Assembly (NCBI RefSeq): GCF_964204645.1
Contig: NC_134035.1
Location: 1,254,001 to 1,318,000, forward strand
Reading direction: 5' to 3'
DNA length: 64,000 nt
From: Tubulanus polymorphus
Lineage: Eukaryota; Nemertea; Palaeonemertea; Tubulaniformes; Tubulanidae
Under the pieces are notes generated by a model, which worked only from the letters and a program-made list of their open reading frames with translations, did no database searches and had not been told where the DNA came from. Below are positions 25,950-38,830 of this stretch, in pieces; within the stretch, counting starts at the first letter, position 1, and the number at the start of each line of letters is the position of its first letter. A program made the position numbers and the translations under genes.

Positions 25950-27215
25950 GTCAAAAGATCCGACTTGAGCGGAGTCTACTGTACCATCCAACTCAGATAT
26001 CACTATCAAGTCAAAAGATCAGACTTGAGCGGAGTCTACTGTACCATCCAACTCAGATATCACTCTCAAGTCAAAAGATCCGACTTGAGCGGAGTCTACT
26101 GTACCATCCAACTCAGATATCACTATCAAGTCAAAAGATCAGACTTGAGCGGAGTCTACTGTACCATCCAACTCAGATATCACTCTCAAGTTAAAAGATC
26201 CGACTTGAGCGGAGTCTTCTGTACCATCCAACTCAGATATCACTCTCAAGTCAAAAGATCAGACTCGAGCGGAGTCTACTGTACCATCCAACTCAGATAT
26301 CACTCTCAAGTCAAAAGATCAGACTTGAGCGGAGTCTTCGGTACCATCTGACTTAGATATTACTCTCAAGTCAAAAGATCTGACTTGAGCGGAGTCTACT
26401 GTACCATCCAACTCAGATATCACTCTCAAGTCAAAAGATCAGACTTGAGCGGAGTCTTCGGTACCATCTGACTTAGATATTACTCTCAAGTCAAAAGATC
26501 TGACTTGAGCGGAGTCTACTGTACCATCCAACTCAGATATCACTATCGAGTCAATAGATCCGACTTGAGTGGAGTCTACTGTACCATCCAACCCAGATAT
26601 CGCTCAAGTTGGACAAGCCAGACAGTGAGTGGTTAGGTATTGTACCATCCAACTCAGATATCACTCTCAAGTCAATAGATCCGACTAGAGTGAAGTCTAC
26701 TGTATCATCCAACTCAGATATCACTCTCAAGTCAATAGATCCGACTTGAGTGGAGTCTACTGTATCATCCAACTCAGATATCACTCTCAAGTCAAAAGAT
26801 CCGACTTGAGTGGAGTCTACTGTATCATCCAACTCAGATATCACTCTCATGTCAAAAGATCTGACTTGAGCGGAGTCTACTGTATCATCCAACTCAGATA
26901 TCACTCTCAAGTCAATAGATCCGACTAGAGTGAAGTCTACTGGACCAACCCAGATATTACTCAAGTTAGACAAGCCAGACATTGAGTGGTTATGTACGAT
27001 ACTACCCAATTCAGATATCCTTCAAATTGGACAAATATGACATTGAGCTAAGTCTACTAGGCCATCCAACTCTCGGATATCATTCAAGTTGGACAGGTCA
27101 GACACTTGAGTGGTGTGGACTGTACCACCTAATTCAGATATCACTCGAATAAGACAAATCTGACTTTGAGTAGAGTCTACTATATCATCAGACTCAGATA
27201 TCACTCAACTTGAAT
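25950..27215 (+). repeat. 60-bp satellite array
   Basis: About 21 copies of a 60-bp unit (AGTCAAAAGATCCGACTTGA, GCGGAGTCTACTGTACCATC, CAACTCAGATATCACTCTCA). Copies to 26600 are in strict 60-bp register, with CCGACTTG and CAGACTTG units partly alternating (a 120-bp higher-order period). Later copies drift and contain a shortened unit near 26600-26640. Both strands stay open over long stretches because the unit length is a multiple of three; coding is not supported. Confidence 0.92.
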
Positions 27216-28269
27216 AACTCTGGAGGTCTGAAAAGAGCAAACACACGTAGACAGTACTTTTAGAGACAGCAGACTCTGTAATAGTCAAATGTCAATATAT
27301 CGCAGGCTTAATATATTAATATCAAAGTTGATCATCGCGATTGACAAACAGTAATAAGTGAAACTTCAAACGGTAGCTGAATTTACAATCGATACTGCTG
27401 CATATGATACTATAATACTATATCAGAGACAGAGATAAATTGAATTATTACACACACACATAGAGCAGTAGCACGGCAGTCATTTCAAGTTTTACAGCAA
27501 CTTCAGACTCGCATCGAATATCAAAAACGCAATCGGTACCTGGCGGCTGATAGACTGGCGTTACAACTAAATACAAGTTTGTTCCATAGTAGTTGAATCT
27601 TCGAAAGATATATCGCTTTTAGCGTTTTTAGAAGCTTAAGGCAGTCTACGTGCGCCGCGCGGCAGCTACACCCACATTCACTCTTAGATTACGATTCAAA
27701 ACAGTCGCTTTATCATTATCATGAAATACGACGGTTTTCAATCGTTGCTAAAAGCTGCCATAAATCGCGCATGGAATTCGTTCTGTTGTTGTTGATGTTT
27801 CAAATGAAAATATGCAACAAGACCCGGTAGAGCTACAGCGCGCCGCAGCACCGGCAGCAACAAATAAACATTCATTAATCAACGTATATCTAATCATCGA
27901 ACGACATAAAAAAAAAGCAGCCCAAAAATTATTCAATTACTTCCGCTCGATGAAACGATGAACACGAAACCATTAAAAACCACCTAGACTCACATTGTGA
28001 TTTACAAGCCGTTCCGAGAAACGAATACCAGTTATACGTATAAATCAGAATATAAACAGAACATCGATATAACTAATCCTCCCTGGATTTGATGACAGGT
28101 TTCAAATTTTGATGATGATCTCATGGTTATACCAAGTCTCTAAATTATGTTGCTCTAAGCATCTGGAATCTGGCATAAATTCCAGGGCGAGGTTTCATAG
28201 ACTGTGTATCAAAGTTATCCCTATGGTTAAATCCTCAATCTGGGTGACAACCACAGACTCAAGTGGTCT

Positions 28270-28580
28270 GATATGGCGACCAACAGGGACGTTTAGAAGT
28301 TGGTAAACCAAGTCCCCTTGAACTTAATGTCCGAAGACAGGTGGACGATTGGCCACGCATTCAGAAAGCCTACAACCAACATCACCAGACGAGACTTATC
28401 CTGGAACCTTCAAGGCAAGAGAAAAAAAGGAAGTCCTCGAAAGGGACCAGAACCAAGGACTTACTGGCATATGCCAGAACCATGGGCTACTCTCAGCAAG
28501 AGCTGAAGAAATTGGCCAGAGAAAGTGGAAACACCTGGTTAGTGGCCTATGGTCACATTATGAGCGCAAGGCATAAGAAA
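28270..28580 (+). pseudogene. Decayed LINE (RTE-type?) reverse transcriptase C-terminus
   Basis: Three plus-strand frames together match the familiar C-terminal end of non-LTR retrotransposon polyproteins. Frame one has DRWTIGHAFRKPTTNITRR, then SWNLQGKRKKGSPRK. Frame two has ARTMGYSQQELKKLA. Frame three has KWKHLVSGLWSHYERKA, then stop. At least two frameshifts separate the pieces, so the copy is dead. The pattern (IGHxLRKP, WNPQGKRKRGRP, LVxGL) is known from RTE/BovB-like elements; the clade is inferred. Confidence 0.65.
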
Positions 28581-29283
28581 TCTATATTTTTTCACTCATT
28601 CATGTCATCTTTACAAATGCGCAAGTTCAATTTTTTGAGAAACAGCGCCACCTGCTGACATTTCACACATTAACATCACTTTCATGAATATAGAAGTTCA
28701 TCTTTTCCGCTTTTGTTTCCCTGTTCTCCAGGTAAGCGACCAAATATGATTGAGTTCGCAAATTTTATCAACGTCAACATTAATCACCGAGGTTTAAACC
28801 GGAGTTAAATATTTTGGACACTAGCGATAAATTCATGCGTACGCCGATGATATATGTTCAGACGCGTTTCGCCGGTTATAGCCGTTTTAACGCGACCCGG
28901 CGTAATTTGTTTCGTCGACAGACTTAATCTCGCGGAAACGAATTCGATAATTTATCGCCCGGATTAAGACCGGTTTACTTAGGTTCGCGACGCTCGTAAG
29001 ACGCGGCCGATTAAAATATTATCGGGTTTGATTTTCGATATATCTTCGTGACGTCGTTTACCGTCGAGCGTCTTAAAACAGTGTCAAATTTCATACGTTC
29101 GACGAAATCCTTTAAAATATTACGGATTTGCGTCGACACTTTTGCGATTATTCAGAAATTATGAAAAATTCAGGGACCTGTTTCGCAAAAACATGAAATT
29201 TCTTTTAGAATAATGCAACTTTGACTAATGAAACTTTAAGAAGCGGCAAATCTAACGTTCTATTCAAGTGTCACTGATAATAT

Positions 29284-29545
29284 CAGGGTGGCGCCACTTT
29301 CAGCCCATCTACAAATCCCAAAGTTAACCCTGATTTTTCCATGCGGTTGAACAAAATTCCCCTGTGTGAATCTGAGAAATGTCTAGGTTTAAAATGTTAC
29401 GATTCATTCATTTTTCATTTAATCACAAATTGATGAAGAAACACGTAGTAAATAGCATTATGCAAATTCCCTAAATTTACCAGGTTTTTGGTAAAATTGT
29501 CTAAGTTTTCTAAGTTTTTTCTAGATCTTTATGATTCCCTGAATT
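29284..29545. mobile_element. MITE, second subfamily of the GGTGGCCACTT group
   Basis: Starts CAGGGTGGCGCCACTTTC and contains TCTGAGAAATGTCTAGGTTT and a TTCATTTTTCATTTAATCAC stretch, as at 51471 and 59717. The right end is decayed. Confidence 0.5.
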
Positions 29546-30614
29546 TTGAATAAGAAGCCACAAATCTGCCAAAGGAGTACGAGTTCTCCATGATAGTTTT
29601 TGATAGACGCTGGAGTTGAACTTCATTGCGGAACAAGGTCCTGCCCTCAAAACGACCAACTAATGAGTCATTCATGTATTCATGTACAGATTAGGGTAGG
29701 GGGTTAGTGCTATAATGCTATAACAGACCGGACTACCTGATATCTCTAATTGTTTCAAGTAGTTTCCATCGAACATTACCAAAATTCGACATCGATAATA
29801 GGAAATGAACTAGAAAAAGTTTCTCATTTCAAGTATTCTGATATTTCTAGCAGCAGTTGAACTCTTACTAAGAGTAGAAAACAATCGGTAGTAGCCCTTA
29901 AAATACCTAATAAATGAATGATCCTCTACTACAAATCTGCACCTGATAGTAACCCAACTACTCTTCTCAAAATTGCACCTGGTACTACCCAGCTACAAGA
30001 GGTTACTATATCGGGGAGCGGGGGTTACAACAACTGATCTACAAACGGCAGGTGCGTGAAGTATAGTTCCTCTCGAGTCTAATGATCTCCGGCGCCCTTG
30101 AACCGACTCCTTAATTCTCCGCGCACCGCAAAACTGTCTATAACGCGAAGAGCATAAAGATCAGTTATAGCAAACAGCAGACGGAAACAATGACGACGAC
30201 CGGACGAAGACTCGAGAAATTCATATAACGATAAATCTCGGTTGCGTTCGTAGGAACGAGTCCCCGGTGCACGGTGCGAACTAATGATAGAAATGGCCTA
30301 CGGAAATTCAATTACGGCCAGTATCGTCGACGCGAGAACCGTTTCGTGGTCATAATCATATAAATCGACGAATAGACTAGAACTAAAGAACCGATGAAGG
30401 TAATGCATGCAGCGAACGCTGTCCAGTTCATTTGTCCGTCCGTCAACAGTCGGTGTCGTGTAAAACAGTTCGAACTACGTCGTCGTCGACGGCGCTAATT
30501 GTATTTGCGTCGGCCGCTGATGGAAAGTGAATTGTCACGATTTATCAGTTCAAAGATCGGCACACGCGGAAACATCGGTGATAAAACACTGAATACAGGC
30601 ATCGTTTCATTTAA

Positions 30615-30922
30615 CAGGGTGACCATACTTTAATTTCGCCTTGCTTTATCCCTGACTATTCCATGACATGCACATTGTTTTCCCTGACTATTCCCTGAGA
30701 TGCACATTGTTTTCCCTGACTTGATCTGCTAAGAATTCAATCAATTAACACAGTCAAATACTGAAATTGTTTATTGTTAATTGATTTTTACGCGCATCTA
30801 TGTGTCTAAACATATTTCCCTGATTTTTAGCTTTTCTACAGAATTTCCCAGACTTTAAAGAAAAGAAATTATTCTAAAATTTCCTGACTTTTCCCTGATT
30901 ACCAGGTAAGTGGCGCCACCTT
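30615..30922. mobile_element. MITE, GGTGGCCACTT family
   Basis: CAGGGTGACCATACTT at the left, CCAGGTAAGTGGCGCCACC at the right, shared GACTTGATCTGCTAAGAATT core; the TTTTCCCTGACTATTCC segment is duplicated inside. Confidence 0.65.
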
Positions 30923-32280
30923 GTTCAACGCCCTTCACTGAACACGAATTAGATGCGTTACCAGGAATTTTCTAGTACACTTCCTTTTACTTGAAAAAGG
31001 GCAACTTTTAGGCGTTACGTTAAAAACTATCGTCAATAGTTCGGTTTAAAGTATTTTTTTCCGCCCGAGGCAAATTCATATCGCGTTAAGTATTCAAACC
31101 GGCTATTGTCGATTTGTTCAATTCGAAAAAAAATCTATTTCTCAAGTCGCACCAACGATTCTTAAGTTAAAAATTCGATGGCCGCGTCTCGTAAATGAAA
31201 AAAATAAAAGCCTAAAACCAACCAAAATAAAAATGAAACGGTTAACGCAGCTTAATGGACGTAAACCATTACGCTTTAACAGAGAACGAAGTGAATTTTA
31301 ATGGCGTCGTTTGTGGCCGTAGTCGACAGGATTGATTTTATAGGCGTGTGAGAGACAGAGTTCTATAAACGAGCGGAATCAATGCGCGCAACGAACTAAC
31401 TATAACTTAAAACATCGTTTCTATTATCGAACCCTCGATACTCGCGTGCTCAAACATCTGAAAAATACAATTCTCGATGAAAAAAATCAAAATCTACCCC
31501 CACAATCGACTGATTATCATTTTCGCTACACCCAATACTGCCGATCTCATCACGCATACACGGACTACTATAGGGATACCAATCATCAAAGGCAACAATT
31601 GAAATTGAATAGCAACGGTGGCCATCTTGAATATCATTATTTCATTAATGCCTCTAGCAGAGAAACTGTGGTTTAGTGGGTGGTAAAAACCTGTGTCATA
31701 TTCACGATGAAATCGTTATAAGCCGGTGGCAAATCACCAGTTTAAACGCGCGTCGACACCCTTACGATTCCGAGGGAGTTTCTAAAGACTTTAAAAACCA
31801 AGCCTCGTTTGGTGTAGATGTTTGTCGGGGGTTAAAACACTTCAAAAGTGATGGTATCGGGAGAACGACTTCGGGGAATAAAACGATGACAATGACATCG
31901 CCGTCGATGACTGCAGCGAATTCGAATCGATAAAAAAGTACTTCGTTTCGGTGCAAAACGCGGGTCGAAGAAACCAGAGACGCGGGCGACGAGTCCAATT
32001 CGACACGACGGCAAAAGTCGATCTAATTAGCACTGTTCGTGTAAGTGTGGATATAATCACGCGCTTCTCGACGCCCCTCTCCTGCCTTGCGGTCGATCGG
32101 GTCAACGTAATCATTATCGTTCACTCATTTATTGAAGTTGTTGTTTCGATAATTGCCATCGGAGTTTAAGACAAATCACTGAAACGGGTTTAGTGTTCAG
32201 GGCTGTCGACCTCCCGATCTAAAGTGTTATCAGTAACCAATCGAAGACCACTTTAATAAGAATATTGATCAATCACTGAA

Positions 32281-32505
32281 AATTAATCAGTAATCAACAG
32301 TAAGACCCTCAGTAACATCTTTCATATTTCTGTTCAAATTAATCAGTAATCAACAGTAAGACCCTCAGTAGCATCTTTCATATTTCTGTTCAAATTAATC
32401 AGTAATCAACAGTAAGACCCTCAGTAACATCTTTCATATTTCTGTACAAATCAATCAGTAATCCAAGGTGGTAAGACCCTCAGTAAAACATATTTCTGTT
32501 CTAAT
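32281..32505. repeat. 57-bp tandem repeat, ~4 copies
   Basis: Unit ATTAATCAGTAATCAACAGT, AAGACCCTCAGTAACATCTT, TCATATTTCTGTTCAA; first three copies nearly identical. Confidence 0.93.
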
Positions 32506-32559
32506 GTTAAAAATCTATAACTTCTGGTATTATCATCAGTAACAATTTGAAATTGTGTG

Positions 32560-32632
32560 AATCAAAACAGACAGACAGACAGACATACATACATACAGAC
32601 AGACATACAGACGACAGACAGACAGCTAATGA
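32560..32632. repeat. CAGA/CATA tetranucleotide microsatellite
   Basis: Runs of ACAG and ACAT. Confidence 0.93.
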
Positions 32633-33883
32633 AACACGAAATGTCATTCATTTATTAGAAGAATTAAAAAGACAGACAGAATTCTAATAATAAACGTAAC
32701 AACAGAATTCTCATCGATTTATATATATAATGAGTTGTGGTAATACGATGCTATCATATATTCAATAGTATGTTAAATATAGATCGAAAGACAGATCATC
32801 ACTAAAACTAGCGCGGTTTCATAATACTTCAAAATTGATATTCGAGAATTAAATCATCGATATTTGATGCCTAGAAATGCAATTACAGTCTACACACACG
32901 TGATATTTTACAGACGACGGCGGCAACATTGAAGAATCTGTATCGATATTTTTACACAGTATCGACAATTCATTTAGCTATCGACTGAAATCACGCCGTG
33001 CCTAGTTCAGCCGTAATGACGACTACCAGCATTCCTGCACGTAAAAAATTCACCTATCTTTCGTCATGCAAGTGAAACAGGTACCTAAAATAAGGATATG
33101 TCTTGGTAGCAGAATATCACAATAATTCAATATGGCTGCCAGTCAGCCATATTGAGTCCAGCAAGGGATCATCATGCTTTAGGATCGTAGTGGTCATACA
33201 ACCTAGGGGTAGGGTTACCTGTCACCTTGATTGACAGGTAAGGTTACAGACTGTCTAGAATTAACCATGCATATCTTATAAGAACTCTAGATGACCAGTG
33301 GCTGGAGGGTTAAGTATATATTTCTCAATACCCGACCGAGTTGACAGGTGTCTTACAAAATAACTTCAGTAGAATCAATCTTTAGTTGAATGTTAACTTT
33401 TATCGCCAATAACATTGAGTCCGTTAGTTGCTTTGGTTATAGATAATATCAAATGTTAAATATCATCGCCGATAAAATTCAAAATAACTTCATCGATTCG
33501 TACTGTCATAATTTCAGGCGAAAATTGAAATTCTATTTAAAAAGGTTTTCGCTTTATAGAACACGAAACCGATGCTGTTTATAACTGTACGACACACGGT
33601 GAATAACTGAACGCAACGAGTGATTTCCGCGTTGTAAAATATGCCACACGTGGTTCGTTACCGCGACGTCACAATGTAATGAACGCGGTCAAAATAATTA
33701 TCAATCGACCGCGATTGATTCGCGCGTCAAACGCGGCATCGATTTTATTCATCGTCGGTGTCGACGGGTAACACCGACCGACCGACGACGACAACAGGAA
33801 GTTAATAGCAGGCGGTAAATATATAACTACATCCGTTATTAGAATATTGAGCTATAATGAGGTGAGGTTTATAGCTCTGACCA

Positions 33884-34215
33884 GCGTTCTACAAGTATAA
33901 CTGGAGTACAGGTAGCCTTCTCTAAATACCCGAATATGGGTCTGGAGTACAAGTAGCCTTTCTCTAAATACCCGAATATGGGTCTGGAGTACAGGTAGCC
34001 TTCTCCAAATACCGGAGTATGGGTCTGGAGTACAGGTAGCCTTCTCCAAGTACTGGAATAGAGGTAGCGTTCACCAAGAATTGAAGCAGCATCCACTATC
34101 ATTGACTGCAGCCAAATAGTGGAGTTCAGGTAGCTTTCTCAGATTACTGGAGCAGAATCGCTCCAACAACCTTAAACTGACTACAGCTAGTGTTCTCCAA
34201 GTACTGGAGTAGCAT
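33884..34215. repeat. ~41-45 bp tandem repeat
   Basis: About seven copies of CTGGAGTACAGGTAGCCTTC, TCCAAATACCCGAATATGGG; copies decay to the right. Confidence 0.85.
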
Positions 34216-34389
34216 CGCTCCAACCTGACAAATACTGGAGCAGCTATGATCATGTAAATTATATCTAAGATAAACAGTGGACTCTAGAATGGATGAACCA
34301 TCAGAAAAATCTGCGCAGAAAGCAATCTCCGGGTAATGGACCTGTAACTATTGTGATGAAGATGTTGGATGAACGGCTCGTAACAACAA

Positions 34390-34492
34390 TAACAAATGAA
34401 CAGAGAGAGGAGAGAGGATCTGAGAGGTGAGAGGAGCTGAGAGAGAGGTAAGAGGAGCTGAGAGTTGCTGAGAGGAGAGAGAGGGAAGTGAT
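34390..34492. repeat. GA-rich low-complexity tract
   Basis: GAGAGGAGCTGAGAG-type short repeats. Confidence 0.85.
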
Positions 34493-35468
34493 CTAGTGAT
34501 CCGATGACTATGTATTTTCAACTCTTGTAGCCTTTAAGCGATATATTAACGCGCCTAATGCATAATTCATCGATGAAAATGGTCGGAAATTCCGTCTTCA
34601 TCGAGGGCAATGACAGAAATGATGTTTATTAATGAAGACTGCCGATGTCAGTAATTTACGCATTTAGTATGTCGAGCGCGCGAGCTAGCCGCGATACCCG
34701 ACAGATTTCTGACCATCATCATCATCACCACCACGGCCGCCGCCGGGTAGAGAGGCATCAGTACAAACAAATATATTCCTCATCACGCCGATTAATGAGA
34801 AAGAAAGTAAAGCGTCGGGCGGACGAGAGAAGATGTGTCCATCTTAACAGGTGTACAGCTGTCCGAGATTAACCGATCAAAATACGCATTACCGATGACG
34901 AGAGCATTGAATCATATACGAACCATCGGCGGACAATAGTCGCCTATATGAAAGCGGATAAAACACCGTATACTCCTCCGAGTAATCATCGGCGCTCCGA
35001 GCGTGATTACACGTACGGGTTTCTCTCGTACCCGTCGTCGATATAAGACTTATTATACCCCTCCGAGGAATAAATAGTGATCTATTGCCTATAAACAATC
35101 TCACTCCGAGGAGAAATGATTACGTCTAGAACGCATAGGAGCTCGCCCCCCCGGAGAGCCCTTAAATCGAAGTTAATAAAATTCTAGTTCGAACAATCGA
35201 CAGTGATTCATTTTTTAAATTTTTTTTTCTATAAAAAAATCAACGCAACTGACGATTCGTTTATAGGCACAAGGGGAACTCTCGTTAACACGGCATTATA
35301 TCAATTTTACGTGGTTATAGTATTATTTCGTCTAAATTAGGATGTTCCTTCAATAACTGGGTTTAATCATAAAGCTGAACATAGCAGCAAAGTGACAATA
35401 ACTGGTTTTCTGCACCCTTTCACTTTCGAATTGAGGGAAATTATAGAAATTGAAAACAAATTCATCGC

Positions 35469-35673
35469 TCATTCATCGGATTTGAAGCTGATATTATAAT
35501 TGGAGCTAATGGAGAATGTTACTGAAATGGGTGCCTGATATCCCAGATTTTTTTGGAACCATCCTCTTTTTGGCACATAAATGACATCATAAACAAACGA
35601 GGTGTGCGCAAGAGGTCCTACAGCAATTGTATACGTACCCACATCAGTACTACATTCCTGGACGGTGTTTTCA
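35469..35673 (-). CDS. Candidate terminal exon of an unrecognised gene
   Basis: Minus-strand frame after an acceptor-like ttgtatag, encoding about 67 residues (ENTVQECSTDVGTYT ... VPKRGWFQKNLGYQ ... NISFKSDE) to a TGA. It is mixed hydrophobic and polar with no low-complexity bias, so it reads more like protein than most open frames here. No family recognised and no upstream exon found. Confidence 0.22.
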
Positions 35674-36954
35674 CTATACAATGACTTTTGGAAAGTAGGA
35701 TGAACAAAACATACATAAAATCTACTAGTTCAAAGAGACCGTTATATTTCTGTCAGAATTTAACTGTACGTTTAGAAGCCATTAGTGGTCAAATTTGATA
35801 GAACATACATCTTATTAACCGAAGAGATGGGAAATGATAATAATCATAAGAATAACAATTAGCTTATATGGAAAGTAGCAGAAAACCCTAAGTATATATA
35901 TACATACATGAAAACCAAATATAACCATGAACTGTGGAACTGGAACCTGATCTATAAAACCAGCCCCTGGGATCAAAATGTCAGTATCGTCAATAATTAT
36001 CTGTAAATAACTATCTTTTTATATGTAAAATAGTTAAGCATATATTTCTGTAGTCTCTCTCATAAATACAAACGATTGATCAATAATTTGTGACTGCCGT
36101 GATGGCCATTGTGTTCATGTATGTGACTTTCCAATTAAGTCATAAATATTTCAACGAGAAAAAAACCGATGCATCTGATAATTCCTGAATGACGAGAAGG
36201 TCGGCGAGTTCGGGCGTACACACAGTTTATATACGTCTTCAGAATATTCAAAACGGCGTTTTTTTTTATTTTTCTGTCGGGTTACTGCAACTTCCGACGT
36301 ATCAAAGCGCACAAAATAGCTAGAGGCAGAAGCTGACATGATTCAGTCACATTAGGAAGATTTTCTCAGAAAACATCATGCGGAACATGCATACTAAATA
36401 AAAAAAACGCTGATTGCGTAAGCGTAACATTCCTAGAATTGCTGGAACTATATAATACAGCTTCACTACTGATTAAGAAGAAAAATAAAACAAATTCGAT
36501 CAATCTATCAAATTATTAAAAGGGGTAGCAAGATCATCTAACTCGGTGGTTACTATACGTAAACTACTGTATGTGTTTTGATAGCTATATTGCCTGCAAC
36601 TGCTGTTTCGTTAATTGAAAACAATACAAACCATTCATTAAAAACCAAAAACATACTGAATCAAATTTGTACGGGCTAAAAAAAACCTGTGGTTTCTATA
36701 CAAAATCCTCTGAAAAATTATTGGTACTCTGAGAGTGGGTTATAATATACCTCGATGTGCCATTAAGTCGTTATATACTTAATATAAACTAACGAAATAT
36801 TGATCCGTCGCATTTGACGAAAGCCGGATTGCGTTGGCTTTACGGTCGCGGTAATGATCGAACAGCGAGTTGCGTTCAGACGCAACAATGTTTTTAGTTT
36901 ACCGACTTATCGACGTAGAATCGATAGCATCATCGCAGCAGACAGCGGAAGAAA

Positions 36955-37320
36955 ATATTCTAGGATGGAGGGAGAGTGGAGAAAAGGAAGGACTGTCTCA
37001 ACATCCCTCAGTTGATCCGTCCGTCAGCAGCAAATAGGAAGAAGAAAGAATGAGGGATGGGGTGAGAATGAAGATCAGGGAAAGGAAAGACTCAGCGTCC
37101 TAACTCAGTTGATCTGCCAGCTGTAGAGAAGAGGAAGAAAGATTGAGGAATGGAGGGAGAGAGAGATGAGGGAAGGCAGAGGAAGGACTGTCTCTACATC
37201 CTAACTTATGTAATGATTCGTCCGCCAGCACTAGAGAAGAGGAAGAAAAAATCAGGGATGGAGGGAGAGGGAAAGAAAAGACTGTCTCTCTGCATCATAA
37301 TAACTCAAATGATCCTTCTG
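36955..37320. repeat. ~110-bp purine-rich tandem repeat, 3-4 copies
   Basis: Each copy has GAGGGATGGAGGGAGAG-like, AAGGAAGGACTGTCTC and a TCCGTCHGYCAGCA-like block. Confidence 0.75.
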
Positions 37321-37649
37321 GCAGCGATCCTTACCGCAGCATCTCGTAGTCGATCTCGTTTCAGGCAGTATATCAAATCAAGCGATAAAGGCAATTCCAT
37401 CGGTTAATAGAGGTCGATTTGTAACTCATATGTCATCGCGGCAGGTAAATTAAATCATACACGAGGAGACAAACCAACGACGACAATCGGAATGCACTGA
37501 CTTTAATAGACTGTCGTCTAAACAAAGAACCGATCAGAATCATTGTCACGCATGTTATCTAATGGATAAGACTTCCAATAAAAAATGCATTTACTCTTTG
37601 TATAAACTGGTTATGCATTTGCAGCCTAGAACCAACTCCCCCTGAAGAT

Positions 37650-38115
37650 TAGTTTGTGTGAGTGCGCTGATAAATATCTAATGTCCTTGTGTTTGTAGTT
37701 CTTCATTTTTCAATCAAAAATGTGACAGGTGAAGAACTGACCAGATGAAAAGTATGGATGAAAAGCTGATAAAATGTCTAATGTCTGGTGTTTGTAGTTC
37801 ATTTTTAAATTGAAAATGTCTCGGATGAAACACTGAACACATATGAAGGGTGGAGGATCAGTTTTTTTGAAAAAGATATCTAATGTCTGGTGTTTATAGT
37901 TCATTTTCAATTGAAATCAGGTGAAGCCCTAATCACATGTGAAGTGCGAAGGATCAGTTTCTGAAAGTGTGCTGATAAAAGGTCTTACATCTGGACAGTG
38001 TTTATTGTTCAATTTCAATCAAAAAAGTCTCTAACCAAAGGCAAACGCTAAGCGTGGATGATCAGTTGTTGAAATGTCTAATATCTCGTGTATCGCCGTT
38101 CATTTCCAATTAAGA
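37650..38115 (+). repeat. GTGGACGATCAG-family repeat
   Basis: About four diverged copies, ending close to the candidate exon at 38209-38280. Confidence 0.82.
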
Positions 38116-38208
38116 ATATCTTGTACATTCACGAGAGAATATCGCAAAAAAAATCAGTAGATCAGTTAAACAATAGACGTGTGGTGTATTCACCGATGGG
38201 AATCCTAC

Positions 38209-38280
38209 CTCCGGTTTCGTTTGAAGCGTTCTTCCTCGTCGTCGGGTGTATGGCACTTCAGCGTCGTCGGCAGCCGCCAT
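38209..38280 (-). CDS. Candidate first coding exon of an unrecognised gene
   Basis: On the minus strand an ATG in favourable context (purine at -3, G at +4) starts 24 codons, MAAADDAEVPYTRRRGRTLQ then TKPE, ending exactly at a gtagga donor in phase 0. It lies in a CpG-rich patch typical of a transcription start. No downstream exon was identified, so this is an inference from start context, residue composition and donor. Confidence 0.3.
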
Positions 38281-38694
38281 TACGGTTTCATCAATTATGC
38301 AACGCGACGCAACTTTCCGAATTGTCGGTTACTCATTCAACGTCTGCCTATAGTATTTGCTTTTCATTCATGTCGAGTAGGAGTACACGGCCGGGTACGC
38401 GAGGCTGAAAGTGGCTGACAACTTCTGAGCGCATCGTTTGACGGCGACATCAAAAACAACGATTTTTACTCGACTTAATTACGAATACTGGCAACAGAAA
38501 TCATCTACCGCGTGCGCTGATATGTATAATTGATTGACTGCTGAAATATGATATTGTTCGAAAGTTTAACCCTTCGATTCCCGTATACATAGACGGAACA
38601 GTGCTGAGACGACGCTGGTTTTTTAAAGACCGCTGAAGTTAGAAATGAAGAGAAACTGTTTAGTAGTATCACCGTGTAGAGTTAAATCCAAGAT

Positions 38695-38830
38695 TGATCT
38701 TGAAGCGTAAGACTGGTCATAGGTAAGCTATGGGACCAAGACTCCCAAATTTGGTCTTAAATCTTAGAACTGGTCATTAGATAATTGAGATACTGGTCTT
38801 AAATCCAAGCCTTTACCCAGCAAATGGCAC
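38695..38830. mobile_element. Degenerate MITE-like copy of the 24799 family
   Basis: Repeated GGTCTTAAAT and AAGACTGGTCAT motifs resemble the family core. A second decayed stretch with the same motifs lies at about 39655-39960. Ends are not clear in either. Confidence 0.4.

Noticed and set aside
25917-27009. Open frames of 144 and 152 codons in the 60-bp satellite
   Set aside because: Unit length divisible by three keeps frames open on both strands; no start context, domain or silent-site bias.
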